Source: CAYLLN01 sp040901775 (GTDB lineage Bacteria; Planctomycetota; Planctomycetia; Pirellulales; Pirellulaceae). From it: 64,000 nucleotides of DNA. The notes beneath the pieces were generated by a model. The model was not told the origin of the DNA and searched no databases. It saw only the letters and a program-made list of their open reading frames with translations. The number at the start of each line of letters is the position of its first letter. Positions within the stretch are counted from its first letter, which is position 1. The DNA is taken from assembly GCA_040901775.1 (NCBI GenBank), contig JBBDYF010000255.1, positions 1 to 64,000 of the forward strand, read 5' to 3'. Position numbers and translations under genes: made by a program. Below are positions 52,576-61,589 of this stretch, piece by piece.

Positions 52576-53223
52576 ATGGAGTCCTCAGCCCAATTGCAGC
52601 CGCTGCCGGTTCCCGTGGCAGGCGAGGTGCGCATTCTGGACGATGACGAGCAGGTACTGCGCTGCTTGTCGCTGATGGTGCGTTCGTTCAATCTGGGCGT
52701 CCGCAGTTATCAAGACGCGGAAGAATTTCTGGCCGACGAATCCGAGACGACGCCTTCGTGCTTGGTGGTGGACTGGCAATTGAACGGGATGGACGGGCTC
52801 GACGTGGTGGCCCGCTGCCAGGATCAATGGCCGCAGGTTCCGGTGATTTTGATTTCCGGGCAAGCGACCATTTCGCTGGCCGTTTCGGCGATGCGGCAGG
52901 GGGTGGTCGGCGTGCTCGAAAAACCGGTGCGGCCGGCCGAGCTGAAAAAAGAGATCGCCACCGCGATCGAGTTGGGCCGCCAGCGAACCGAAGCAGGCCA
53001 GCGCTGCGCGGATGCCCAGGCCAAGCTGGAGCGGTTGAACGACTGGGAACTGACGATTCTCAAGCTGCTGGTCGAAGGGACGCCGAACAAGAACATCGCC
53101 ACGCAAATGAACCTGGCGATGCGGACGATCGAAAAGTATCGCCGCTCTCTGTTCGACAAGCTGGGGGTGGAATCGGCGGCGGAAGCGTCCCGCGTCTGGA
53201 CGCTGGCCAACCTTCAGGAATAG
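52576..53223 (+). CDS. NarL/FixJ-type response regulator
   Basis: A 215-residue two-component regulator. ATG 52576 has GAGGAGG 8 bases upstream, so the longer frame is rejected. Receiver domain: VRILDDDEQVLRCLSL (acidic pair), CLVVDWQLNGMDGLDVV with the phosphoacceptor Asp, VILISGQA and GVLEKPVRP with Lys. The C-terminal part (about 150-215) is a LuxR-type HTH: LNDWELTILKLLVEGTPNKNIATQMNLAMRTIEKYRRSLFDKLGV. No histidine kinase gene is near, so its partner is encoded elsewhere. This regulator has all phosphorylation residues, unlike the atypical receiver at 2797-3189. Confidence 0.93.
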   Translation: MESSAQLQPLPVPVAGEVRILDDDEQVLRCLSLMVRSFNLGVRSYQDAEEFLADESETTPSCLVVDWQLNGMDGLDVVARCQDQWPQVPVILISGQATISLAVSAMRQGVVGVLEKPVRPAELKKEIATAIELGRQRTEAGQRCADAQAKLERLNDWELTILKLLVEGTPNKNIATQMNLAMRTIEKYRRSLFDKLGVESAAEASRVWTLANLQE

Positions 53224-53633
53224 CCAACCCGCCAAACTAAAAAAAATTGCGGGGAAGGCTGGCCATCCGTGCCTTGCCTTCCCGCGCATTAGCGGCACTC
53301 GGAGCGGGGCGTTCGTCTTGAACCACCGCGTCCCGCGTGGCGTCGATCGCTGAAATCCTTCCAAACGATCGACGAGGCGAGAATAGACACGCAGTAGCCC
53401 CCTGTTGTCAACGTGCGTTGCGAGTGCGGCTTTCCGTACCCCTCGAAAAACGCTTTTCAGTTGTTCCAACAACCTTCGCCCGTTGCGGTGCGCCGGCGCG
53501 ACAAGTAACGTAACATCAGCCCCGTTCGCACGCGCCTACCGATTCGTGATTCCGCTGAGATCTCCTGCCATGCCCTCGCCCCTGTTGGTGGGCGACGAAC
53601 GAAGCGCCTGACGTGCCGAGGAACGGGTAAACC
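53224..53633. other. 410-bp region without a gene
   Basis: A hairpin (GCGGGGAAGGC at 53249 with GCCTTCCCGC about 16 bases later) just after the regulator stop, preceded by AAAAAAAA. It could end transcription on the minus strand, or both. No other supported feature. Confidence 0.4.
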
Positions 53634-54245
53634 ATGCGTCGGCTTTTGCAACTCTGCCTGGTCGCGGTCATCCTGGTGGGCCTGGTCTTTGCCTGGCGCA
53701 CCGGCCAAGAGCGCAGCACAGTGCGGGCCGAATACGATCGGCTGGTGCGGTTGACCGGCGACCTGCCACTGACCGATCCCGCAAAGATTCACGTGCTGGC
53801 AATCGAAACGGGCGAGGATCTGCACTTTGCTTGGAGAATTTATCTGCCCCCCAAGTGCCGCTTTGTGATCCGGCATAGCTCGGGAGGATTTGGCTCTTCG
53901 TCCCGTTCCGAGCCGCAGCAGTTCATCGCGCGGGTTCGCGTGCGCGAAGCAGACGGTCGCTTGCAACTCTTCACGAAGTTTGCCGGGGGGAGCGGCGAGT
54001 CGAGCTTTGGCGACGATTCGCTGGCCGAGTTTCTGCGCGGGCGCTGGGACGAGGTGCAGGTCGAGCAATTGGGCGTCGGCAAAGTGGCTGTCTTGAAACC
54101 GGACGGTTCGGCCCTGCTCTTGCGGCTGTCGCTGCCGGAAGCGTTGCAAGCCGAGGCGGCGAAGCAGCTCGATCGTCACTCGCTACAAACAAAACTGCCG
54201 CTCTTGTATGAAGTGCATATCGGCCCGGAGCCGGCACGGCCGTAA
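53634..54245 (+). CDS. Membrane-anchored hypothetical protein
   Basis: A 203-residue protein with an N-terminal hydrophobic helix (about 5-20, LLQLCLVAVILVGLVFAW) followed by a soluble domain with GDLPLTDPAKIHVLAIETGE, LHFAWRIYLPPKCRFVIRHS and RGRWDEVQVEQLGVGKVAVL. No family recognised. The next gene has the same anchor-plus-soluble layout and similar YLPP and YVPSGEF strands, so the two look like diverged paralogues or a pair of interacting proteins. They are 35 bp apart on the same strand. Confidence 0.65.
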   Translation: MRRLLQLCLVAVILVGLVFAWRTGQERSTVRAEYDRLVRLTGDLPLTDPAKIHVLAIETGEDLHFAWRIYLPPKCRFVIRHSSGGFGSSSRSEPQQFIARVRVREADGRLQLFTKFAGGSGESSFGDDSLAEFLRGRWDEVQVEQLGVGKVAVLKPDGSALLLRLSLPEALQAEAAKQLDRHSLQTKLPLLYEVHIGPEPARP

Positions 54246-54280
54246 CGCCGCCTGACCCCGCAGCCGCGGAGGGACATTCT

Positions 54281-54925
54281 TTGCCCGAAAAGCAGCCAAG
54301 ACGATTCACCTGGCAGATTGGCTTGCGGTCGTTGTTTCTGCTGACGACGGCAATTGCCGTCTGGACGGTCTATTACAGCAACACCCGCGAGATTGACCGT
54401 TTGGAACTGCGAATCGCCGACATGCGGCCGCTCGTCCGCGAATTGGTCGTCGAGGACGAAGAGCAATTCGCGGTCGTCAAGTTGGAACAACACTGGTACG
54501 ACGAAAACCGCTGGTCTGTGTACGTTCCGTCGGGAGAATTTCGGCTCTACCTGGCAACCCGCGAGATCGACGAAGAGGGCCTGGCCCCGGTAGTCGCCAG
54601 CGTGCCGCTCGCCGCGGGGCGGCACCTGCTGGCACACGACAACGTGGCGTTGCCGGACGACGAGGGTTGGCGAGTCACCGTCCATGCCGGCGAACGGCTG
54701 GTCCTTTCGACAGAGGAGCCCCAGGAGTGGAATCCCGCTTTCGGCTGGTCCGAGGGTGGCCAATTCGACCGGAGCGAGCAACTGCCGGCGGATAAACCGA
54801 TGGTCTTGTTCCGCCGCCGCTTTACGCAGCCGGCGCCGGGCGGGAGAAGCACGACCCCCACGGGCCCGACCGACGGGATCATGCTCTGGATCGAGCCGGC
54901 GGGCGGTGCGCGGGACGATCCGTGA
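54281..54925 (+). CDS. Membrane-anchored hypothetical protein
   Basis: A 214-residue protein beginning at TTG 54281 after GGAGGGA. N-terminal helix FTWQIGLRSLFLLTTAIAVWTVYY, then an Arg/Glu-rich helix, then a beta-rich region: WSVYVPSGEFRLYLATREID, GWRVTVHAGERLVLSTEE, VLFRRRF. The RFTWQIGLRSLFLLT start resembles the RFSLRTLLLLTT start of many planctomycete anchored proteins. Pairs with 53634-54245. Function unknown. Confidence 0.65.
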   Translation: MPEKQPRRFTWQIGLRSLFLLTTAIAVWTVYYSNTREIDRLELRIADMRPLVRELVVEDEEQFAVVKLEQHWYDENRWSVYVPSGEFRLYLATREIDEEGLAPVVASVPLAAGRHLLAHDNVALPDDEGWRVTVHAGERLVLSTEEPQEWNPAFGWSEGGQFDRSEQLPADKPMVLFRRRFTQPAPGGRSTTPTGPTDGIMLWIEPAGGARDDP

Positions 54926-55279
54926 GCCGCTTTATGCGCTGGCCCGCACCCAAAAGTCAAGAAAAAAACTTGCCTCAGCGCGACCCATACTTTACAACTA
55001 TATGTAGAAACGAAGATACGGATTCGCTACGCACCCGCCCGCTACTTTCCCTCCGTCCCGCCCCGCCACCTGTCCGTTCTTGCTTTACCTCGCGCCCCAA
55101 GATCGCAACGACGAGCGCCGGCTGGCGGGGGAAGCCCGCGAGCGCTTGGCGATTGCCGAGGCCATGCCGGCGGACAACGAGCGGAAGCGCCGCTGGCCAA
55201 TCTCGCCCAGCGGCACATCGATCCCACAAAACGGTAGTCCGCCGGGCAACACGCCGGCGACTTAGCCAAGGATATTTCC
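54926..55279. other. 354-bp region, no supported gene
   Basis: Contains an AT-rich stretch (AAGTCAAGAAAAAAACTTGCC near 54954-54974) and a possible frame at 55095-55265 (LYLAPQDRNDERRLAGEARE) of protein-like composition but no family. Could be a decayed gene end. Otherwise nothing I can name. AAGGA lies before the next start. Confidence 0.35.
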
Positions 55280-58200
55280 ATGAGACATTACACGTTGGCC
55301 GCACTCCTCGCGAGCGGGTTTTTGCTGGCCGGCGTCGCAGTTCGCGGCGACGAGACCAAGCTGCAGTACAACCGCGACATCCGCCCGATCCTGACCGAAA
55401 ACTGCTTCGCCTGCCACGGGCCCGACAGCGCCGCGCGGAAGGTCGATCTACGGCTGGACCAGCGCGATGCCGCCGTCGAGTATGGCGCAATCGTCCCCGG
55501 CAAGCCGGACGAAAGCGCATTGGTCGAGCGGGTGCATGCGACCGATGCCGAAATGGTGATGCCGCCGCCCGAGACGAAAAAACAACTGACCGCGGCGCAA
55601 AAAGAGACGCTGCGGCAGTGGGTGGCCGACGGGGCCGAGTACGAGCCGCACTGGTCGTTCGTCGCGTCGCAGCGTCCGGAGCTTCCCGCCGTCAAGAATG
55701 CCGCCTGGGTTCGCAATCCGATCGACGCCTTCGTGCTGGCCAAGCTGGAAGCACAAAACCTTTCGCCCGCTCCGGAGGCCGATCGTCGCACGCTCGCCCG
55801 CCGGTTGAGTTTGGACCTGACTGGCTTGCCGCCGTCGCCGCAACTGGTCGAGGAGTTCGTCGCCGACTCTTCGCCCAGCGCCTACGAAAACCTGGTCGAT
55901 AAGTTGATGCAGTCGAAGCAGTGGGGCGAGCACCGAGGCCGCTACTGGCTCGATGCGGCCCGCTATGCCGACACGCACGGCATCCACTTCGACAACTATC
56001 GTGAAGTCTGGTCGTATCGCGACTGGGTGATCGATGCCTTCAACAGAAACATCCCCTTCGATCAGTTCACCATCGAGCAACTGGCGGGCGACCTGCTGCC
56101 GGGTGCGACGCTCGACCAGCAGATCGCCTCGGGGTTCAACCGCTGCAACATCACGACCAACGAGGGGGGAATCATCGACGAGGAGTACGCCGTCCTCTAT
56201 ACGCGCGACCGAACCGAAACGGTCTCGCAGGTTTGGATGGGGCTGACGACGGGCTGCGCGGTGTGCCACGACCACAAGTTCGATCCGCTCAGCACGCGCG
56301 AGTTCTATTCGCTGGCTGCTTTTTTCAACAACACAACCCAGCCGGTGCGCGACGGCAACATCAAGAACTCGCCTCCGGTGATCGACGTTCCGAGCGACGC
56401 CGACCGGCCGCGGTGGCTCGCCCTGCAAGGCGAACTGGCCGCGATCCGCGGCCATATCGCCGCCCGCAAGACCGCGGCGCAGCCCGAACACGACGCCTGG
56501 CTGGTCGGCTTCAGCCCCGATCAGCTCAAGACGTACGTGCCGACCGAAGGGATGCGGCTGCGGGCGGTCCTGAATGAAGGGAAGGGGAAATCATTACAGG
56601 TCACGGTCGATGACCAGGAGCGCGAGATCGCCCGCGAAACTGACTTCGCCTCTGGTGCCGGCCGCGACAAGACCAAGGCCTATTCGCTGACGACCGATCC
56701 GCCGCTGGAGCTGGCCGATGTCGGCGATTTCGAGGCCGATCGGGGCTTCACCGTCAGCGTCTGGCTCTCGCTACAGCGGCGCGGCCAGACCGGCGCCATC
56801 CTGGCCCGCATGGACAACACCTCGGCCCATCGGGGCTGGGATCTCTGGCTCGAAGGGGACCGCGTCGGCATGCACATCGCCAGCGCCTGGCCCGACGACG
56901 CTTTGAAAGTCGTCTGCCAAACGGCGCTCGAACCGCGTAAGTGGACCCACGTAACCATTTCTTACGACGGCTCGAAAAAGGCGGCCGGCTTGAAGGTCTA
57001 TCACAACGGCCAGCCGCAACCGGTCACCGTGGCGGCCGACAAGCTGACAGGCTCGATCAAGACGGCGGTCCCCCTAAAGCTGGGTCAGCGGCACACGAGC
57101 GAGAAGCTCTCGCAAATGCTCTTGCAGGATCTGCGGATTTACGACCGCGGGCTCTCTCCGCAAGAGGCCGAGCAGCTTGCCAAAATCGACCAGTTGCAGG
57201 ACGTGCTCGCCAAGCCGGCCGGCGAGCGGTCGCCGGAAGAGAAGACCAAGGTGTTTGAGTGGTGGCTGGCAACGCTCGACGCCAAGAGCCGCGAGCTCGA
57301 CGGCCAGCTTAAGGGCCTCCAGCAGGAAGAGGTGCAGATCAAAGGGCGCGGCACGATCGCCCACGTGATGAACGAAAAGAGCGAGGAGGCGATGGCCTTC
57401 ATCCTGTTCCGCGGCGAATACGATCAGCGGCGCGACCAGGTGCCGGCGGAAACGCCCAAGTTCCTGCCGCCACTGCCCGAAGGCGCCCCCAACGACCGCC
57501 TGGGCCTGGCCAAGTGGCTGCTCAGCGATGCGCACCCGTTGACTGCCCGCGTGACGGTCAACCGCTTCTGGCAACAACTGTTCGGCACCGGTCTGGTCCG
57601 CACCTCGGGCGATTTCGGCATCACCGGCGAGCTCCCCTCGCACCCGGAACTGCTCGACTGGCTGGCGGTCGAGTTCCGCTCGCCGTCGGATGGCAGCCCC
57701 GCCTGGGACATGAAGCAGTTCTTCAAGCTGCTGGTCACCTCGGCGACGTATCGCCAGGCGGCCGTGATTACCCCGGAAAAACTGGCCAGCGACGGCGACA
57801 ACCGGCTGCTCTCGCGCGGGCCGCGGTTCCGCATGGATGGCGAAATGGTTCGCGACTATGCCCTGGCCGCCAGCGGCATTTTGGTCCCCAAGATTGGCGG
57901 GCCGAGCGTCAAGCCGTATCAGCCCGAGGGGGTGTGGGAGGCGGTGGCGATGATCGGCAGCAACACCCGCGATTACAAGCAGGACACGGGCGAGAGTCTG
58001 TATCGACGCAGCTTATACACATTCTGGAAGCGGAGCGCCCCGCCCGCGTCGATGGACGTGTTCAACGCGCCGAGCCGCGAGACATGCGTCGTCCGCCGCG
58101 AGCGGACCAATACGCCGCTGCAGGCCCTGGTCACCCTGAACGACGTGCAGTTCGTCGAAGCGGCCCGCTACCTGGCCCAGCGAGCCTTGCTGGCCAGCGA

Positions 58201-58453
58201 TAAAGAAGAGGACCGGCTCGAGTTTATTGCCACCCGGGTGCTGGCCCGGCCGCTGCGCAGCGAGGAGTTGCCGATCGTGAAGGACTCGCTCGCGTCGCTA
58301 TCGGCGCACTACCAATCGCACGGCGAAGAGGCCAAGCAATTGATCGCCGTGGGCGAGTCAAAAGCCGACCCGGCCCTCGACGCGGCTCAACTCGCCGCCT
58401 GGACCATGCTGACCAACGAGTTGCTGAACCTGGACGAGGTGCTGAATAAGTAG
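55280..58453 (+). CDS. Planctomycete cytochrome-type DUF1549/LamG/DUF1553 protein
   Basis: A 1057-residue exported protein. Signal peptide near GVAVRGDETK. N-terminal PSCyt1 cytochrome-like domain with CFACHG (CxxCH) and LTAAQKETLRQWVADGAEY; DUF1549 with DAFVLAKLEAQ, LTGLPPSP, WLDAARYADTHG and a second CAVCHDHKFDP; a LamG/concanavalin-like region (about 475-630: FTVSVWLSLQRRGQTGAI, GWDLWLEGDRVGMH); DUF1553 (about 730-1050: LAKWLLSDAHPLTARVTVNRFWQQ, LFGTGLVRTSGDFG, RETCVVRRERTNTPLQAL). In planctomycetes such proteins occur by the dozen, paired with a DUF1501 gene; here the pair is separated by a small ORF6N gene (58498-59085). Their enzymatic role is unproven. Confidence 0.93.
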   Translation: MRHYTLAALLASGFLLAGVAVRGDETKLQYNRDIRPILTENCFACHGPDSAARKVDLRLDQRDAAVEYGAIVPGKPDESALVERVHATDAEMVMPPPETKKQLTAAQKETLRQWVADGAEYEPHWSFVASQRPELPAVKNAAWVRNPIDAFVLAKLEAQNLSPAPEADRRTLARRLSLDLTGLPPSPQLVEEFVADSSPSAYENLVDKLMQSKQWGEHRGRYWLDAARYADTHGIHFDNYREVWSYRDWVIDAFNRNIPFDQFTIEQLAGDLLPGATLDQQIASGFNRCNITTNEGGIIDEEYAVLYTRDRTETVSQVWMGLTTGCAVCHDHKFDPLSTREFYSLAAFFNNTTQPVRDGNIKNSPPVIDVPSDADRPRWLALQGELAAIRGHIAARKTAAQPEHDAWLVGFSPDQLKTYVPTEGMRLRAVLNEGKGKSLQVTVDDQEREIARETDFASGAGRDKTKAYSLTTDPPLELADVGDFEADRGFTVSVWLSLQRRGQTGAILARMDNTSAHRGWDLWLEGDRVGMHIASAWPDDALKVVCQTALEPRKWTHVTISYDGSKKAAGLKVYHNGQPQPVTVAADKLTGSIKTAVPLKLGQRHTSEKLSQMLLQDLRIYDRGLSPQEAEQLAKIDQLQDVLAKPAGERSPEEKTKVFEWWLATLDAKSRELDGQLKGLQQEEVQIKGRGTIAHVMNEKSEEAMAFILFRGEYDQRRDQVPAETPKFLPPLPEGAPNDRLGLAKWLLSDAHPLTARVTVNRFWQQLFGTGLVRTSGDFGITGELPSHPELLDWLAVEFRSPSDGSPAWDMKQFFKLLVTSATYRQAAVITPEKLASDGDNRLLSRGPRFRMDGEMVRDYALAASGILVPKIGGPSVKPYQPEGVWEAVAMIGSNTRDYKQDTGESLYRRSLYTFWKRSAPPASMDVFNAPSRETCVVRRERTNTPLQALVTLNDVQFVEAARYLAQRALLASDKEEDRLEFIATRVLARPLRSEELPIVKDSLASLSAHYQSHGEEAKQLIAVGESKADPALDAAQLAAWTMLTNELLNLDEVLNK

Positions 58454-58497
58454 CTAGCGCAGTTCTGGCGAAAACGCGCCCGCACCGAGGCCCGATC

Positions 58498-59085
58498 ATG
58501 GCAAAATCGAAAACTCCCGCCCTCCTCGACGCGCAAGAGCTAGAGCGGCAAATTCATGTCGTCCGCGGACAGCGGGTAATGCTGGACGCCGATTTGGCAA
58601 AACTGTACGGCGTACTCACCAAGCGGCTCAACGAGCAGGTGCAAAGGAACTTGGACCGGTTCCCCGACGACTTTGCCTACCAGCTTACCGCTGGCGAGTT
58701 TAGCTCTTTGAAGTCGCAAATTGCGACTTCAAAGCCAGGGCGCGGCGGCAAGCGAAAGCTTCCCTGGGTTTTCACCGAGCACGGAGTCGCCATGCTTTCG
58801 AGCGTCCTCCGGTCGCCGCAAGCCGTGCAGGTCAACATCGCCATCATGCGGGCTTTCGTGCGGACGCGCAAGATCAGTTCCACTCCGGGCGAACTGGTCA
58901 ACCAACTGATCGAGTTGGCCAGAACCGTGCAGCTTCACGACGAACAGATTCGCCAAATCGCTCAAGTTCTACAACAAATTATGGAACCGCCCCCCGAACC
59001 TCCCAAACGAAAAATCGGCTTCTTGCCGCCAGAATCATCCCATCGCCACTCTTCCAACGGCCAGCCCGGAGGACCACAGATATGA
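58498..59085 (+). CDS. ORF6N-domain DNA-binding protein, inserted in a DUF1553-DUF1501 operon
   Basis: A 195-residue protein with the ORF6N (KilA-N-related) domain: QIHVVRGQRVMLDADLAKLYGVLTKRLNEQVQRNLDRFPDDFAYQL, then the PWVFTEHGVAMLSSVLRSPQAVQVNIAIMRAFVRTRK block. It is typical of phage- and mobile-element-encoded regulators. After residue 160 comes a tail (PPESSHRHSSNGQPGGPQI) unlike the family, encoded by what appears to be the original leader of the DUF1501 gene, including its GGAGGA ribosome site. It overlaps the DUF1501 start by 4 bp (ATGA). The insertion of an unrelated gene in a normally tight gene pair is unusual. Confidence 0.85.
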   Translation: MAKSKTPALLDAQELERQIHVVRGQRVMLDADLAKLYGVLTKRLNEQVQRNLDRFPDDFAYQLTAGEFSSLKSQIATSKPGRGGKRKLPWVFTEHGVAMLSSVLRSPQAVQVNIAIMRAFVRTRKISSTPGELVNQLIELARTVQLHDEQIRQIAQVLQQIMEPPPEPPKRKIGFLPPESSHRHSSNGQPGGPQI

Positions 59086-60539
59086 CCCCCTTCACGCAAT
59101 TCCAACAAAACATCACCCGCCGGCACTTCTTTGGGCAAGGCTCGCACCTGTTGGGCGCGGCGGCGCTCGCTTCGCTGGCCGGCACGGGCCAAGCGGCGCG
59201 CGGCGCGGAAAGCTCGCCCGCGCATTCCACGCTGCAGCACTTCCCCGGCAAAGCAAAGCACGTAATCTATCTGCACATGGTGGGAGGCCCGCCGCAGATG
59301 GACCTCTTCGACTACAAGCCGGTGATGAACGAGTGGTACGACAAGGATCTGCCCGAAAGCGTGCGGATGGGGCAGCGGCTGACGACCATGACCAGCGGCC
59401 AGGCCCGCTTTCCGATCGCGCCGTCGAAGTTCAAATTTGCCCAGCACGGCGAGTCGGGCATGTGGGTCAGCGAGTTGCTGCCGTGGAAGGCCAAGATGGC
59501 CGACGATCTCTGCTTCATGCGGAGCATGCGCACCGAAGCGATCAACCACGAGCCGGCGATCACCTTCATGCAGACGGGCAACCAAAACACCGGCCGCCCC
59601 TGCCTGGGGGCCTGGGCTTCGTATGGGCTGGGCTCGCTGAACGAAGACCTGCCGACGTTCGTCGTGCTGGTCGCCAAGCCGAGCAATACCGAGCAGGTGC
59701 AGGCGATCTCGGCCCGCCTCTGGCAGTCGGGCTATCTGCCGGGCCAGCACGCCGGCGTTTCGTTCCGCAGCGGCGGCGATCCGATCTTGTACATTAACAA
59801 CCCGCCCGGCGTGGGGCCCGGCGTGCGGCGGACCACGCTCGACGGCCTGAAGGCACTGAACGAGCTCAATCACCAGGCGGTGGGCGATCCCGAAACGCAA
59901 ACCCGCATTGAGCAGTACGAGCTGGCGTTTCGGATGCAGTCGAGCGTTCCCGAACTAACCGACCTGGCGGGCGAAACCGAAGAGACCCTGGCCCTTTACG
60001 GCGACGCGGTGAAAAAGCCCGGCTCGTTCGCCCATACGGCGCTGCTCGCCCGGCGGATGGTCGAGCGGGGAGTGCGGTTCGTCCAGGTTTATCACAACAA
60101 CTGGGATACGCACGCCAACGTGGCGGGCCGCCTGCCCGACCAGTGCAAAGACGTCGATCAGCCCTGCTATGCCCTGGTGCAAGACCTGAAGCGCCGCGGC
60201 CTGTTGAACGACACGCTGATCATCTGGGGGGGCGAGTTCGGCCGCACGGTCTATTCCCAAGGGGGCCTGACCAAGGAGAACTACGGCCGCGACCATCACC
60301 CCCGCTGCTTCACCATGTGGATGGCGGGGGGCGGCACCAAGGCGGGGGCGATCTACGGCGAGACCGACGACTTCTCGTACAACATCGTCAAAGACCCGGT
60401 CCACATTCACGACTTCCACGCCACCATTCTCAAGCTGCTGGGATTCGACCACGAGCAGTTCGCGGTTCGCTATCAGGGCCTCGACCAGCGATTGACGGGG
60501 GTCGAACCGGCCAAGGTGATCCCGGCGCTGTTGGCATAA
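59082..60539 (+). CDS. DUF1501 exported protein
   Basis: A 485-residue protein of the DUF1501 family (alkaline-phosphatase/sulfatase fold), with a twin-arginine signal: NITRRHFFGQGSHLLGAAALASLAG. Blocks: HVIYLHMVGGPPQMDLFDYKP, FMRSMRTEAINHEPAITFMQTGN, GRPCLGAWASYGLGS, VYHNNWDTHANVAGRLPDQCK, IIWGGEFGRTVYSQGG, DHHPRCFTMWMAGGGTKAGAIYGETDDF. Folded in the cytoplasm and exported by Tat. Normally encoded next to a DUF1549/DUF1553 partner; here an ORF6N gene lies between. The enzymatic role is unknown. The GGAGGA ribosome site lies in the end of the ORF6N gene. Confidence 0.94.
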   Translation: MTPFTQFQQNITRRHFFGQGSHLLGAAALASLAGTGQAARGAESSPAHSTLQHFPGKAKHVIYLHMVGGPPQMDLFDYKPVMNEWYDKDLPESVRMGQRLTTMTSGQARFPIAPSKFKFAQHGESGMWVSELLPWKAKMADDLCFMRSMRTEAINHEPAITFMQTGNQNTGRPCLGAWASYGLGSLNEDLPTFVVLVAKPSNTEQVQAISARLWQSGYLPGQHAGVSFRSGGDPILYINNPPGVGPGVRRTTLDGLKALNELNHQAVGDPETQTRIEQYELAFRMQSSVPELTDLAGETEETLALYGDAVKKPGSFAHTALLARRMVERGVRFVQVYHNNWDTHANVAGRLPDQCKDVDQPCYALVQDLKRRGLLNDTLIIWGGEFGRTVYSQGGLTKENYGRDHHPRCFTMWMAGGGTKAGAIYGETDDFSYNIVKDPVHIHDFHATILKLLGFDHEQFAVRYQGLDQRLTGVEPAKVIPALLA

Positions 60540-60577
60540 GGCAGCAAGCAGCAGCGAATCGCAGAGAGAGGATGGGA

Positions 60578-60647
60578 AGCCACGGATGAAACACAGATTA
60601 AACACGGATATTTCTCATCCGTGTTTCATCCGTGAAAATCCGTGGCT
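60578..60647. repeat. AGCCACGGAT inverted repeat after DUF1501 gene
   Basis: Outer arms AGCCACGGAT and ATCCGTGGCT enclose GAAACACAGA...CATCCGTGTTTCATCCG-type repeats. It forms a long imperfect hairpin 39 bp past the DUF1501 stop and may serve as a terminator. Similar CACGGAT units are common in planctomycete intergenic regions, from memory. Confidence 0.6.
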
Positions 60648-60734
60648 ACTTGCCTCTCTGGACTGGAGCGAGCGGTAGCATACTCCTGCGGCGCGCCGAA
60701 GCCCCTGTAGGCAGCGATCACTGTGGCGTTCCGC

Positions 60735-61580
60735 TCACTCCCCCAATACCACCCACGCCGCCACGGCCACTATCGGCAACAGCACCAGGCCAATCTGCGT
60801 CGCCAAAGCCGCCCAGCCTTGCAGCTTGGCGAGCGGACCCGCCGCGAACACCCACAACGCTAGCGGCGCCGCCGGCAACACGAGCAATTCCCAGTGCGTC
60901 GCTCCCGGCACCTCGATCGCCCCAACATAGGCCAGCCCGCCGACGAGCACCGCGTAGAGCGGTACCGCCGCGCGCGACAATAGCGCTTCGTTACGCTCGA
61001 AAGACCCGGCTACAGTCCACGCCCCGGCGATGGCAGCCGCGGCAACGCCCGCCACCTGCCCCAGCTTCGCGGTGATGCTCACCAGCAAAACGATGGCCAG
61101 CGCACCGGCCGCCAGGGCAAACAGGCCCAGCAGTCGCGGCCCCGCCAGCCGCTCGGGCAAGGCGTCGAGCGCCATCGACAGCGCCAAAAGATAAGCCGCC
61201 AGGAGGGCGATCGACCAGCCTCGCGCGGGGACCAGATCGGACCAGGCCGGCACGAGCACCCAGGCGGCGGCGACCGCCAGCAGCAAGGCAAGCAGCCACC
61301 GCTCGAACGCCTGCACCCCGGCCGCCCGCGCGACCGGCCCCAGCACGGCGGCCAGCAGGGCCAGGTACGGCAGCCATTGCCAATGCCGCTGCGGGACCAG
61401 GGCTGCCCAATCCGGTAATAGCACATAGCCCAGGCCGAACGCGGCGGCGATCGCAACCGCCGCGGCATAGCGGCCGGCTGGTTCCGCTGCACGAAACCGA
61501 CTCGCCAGCCAAACCAACTGGGCGGCGCACGCGGCTGGGACGACGCCCCCCCGCCCGAGGATTTCGATCGCCAGTTCCAT
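60735..61580 (-). CDS. Multi-helix membrane protein, function unknown
   Basis: A 281-residue protein dominated by Ala/Leu-rich hydrophobic segments. By eye there are seven or eight, for example VAIAAAFGLGYVLL, LPYLALLAAVLGPVARAA, LLALLLAVAAAWVLV, IALLAAYLLALSMALDAL, LGLFALAAGALAIVLLV. Only short loops and no enzymatic motif are visible. It lies 9 bp downstream of the yceI-like gene on the same strand, so cotranscription is likely. No family recognised. Confidence 0.7.
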   Translation of the reverse strand: MELAIEILGRGGVVPAACAAQLVWLASRFRAAEPAGRYAAAVAIAAAFGLGYVLLPDWAALVPQRHWQWLPYLALLAAVLGPVARAAGVQAFERWLLALLLAVAAAWVLVPAWSDLVPARGWSIALLAAYLLALSMALDALPERLAGPRLLGLFALAAGALAIVLLVSITAKLGQVAGVAAAAIAGAWTVAGSFERNEALLSRAAVPLYAVLVGGLAYVGAIEVPGATHWELLVLPAAPLALWVFAAGPLAKLQGWAALATQIGLVLLPIVAVAAWVVLGE

Positions 61581-61589
61581 CGCCAGATC

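Noticed and set aside
55080..55265. 61-codon frame upstream of DUF1553 gene
   Set aside because: Composition is plausible but no family, no ribosome site and no conserved neighbour; left as unassigned sequence.
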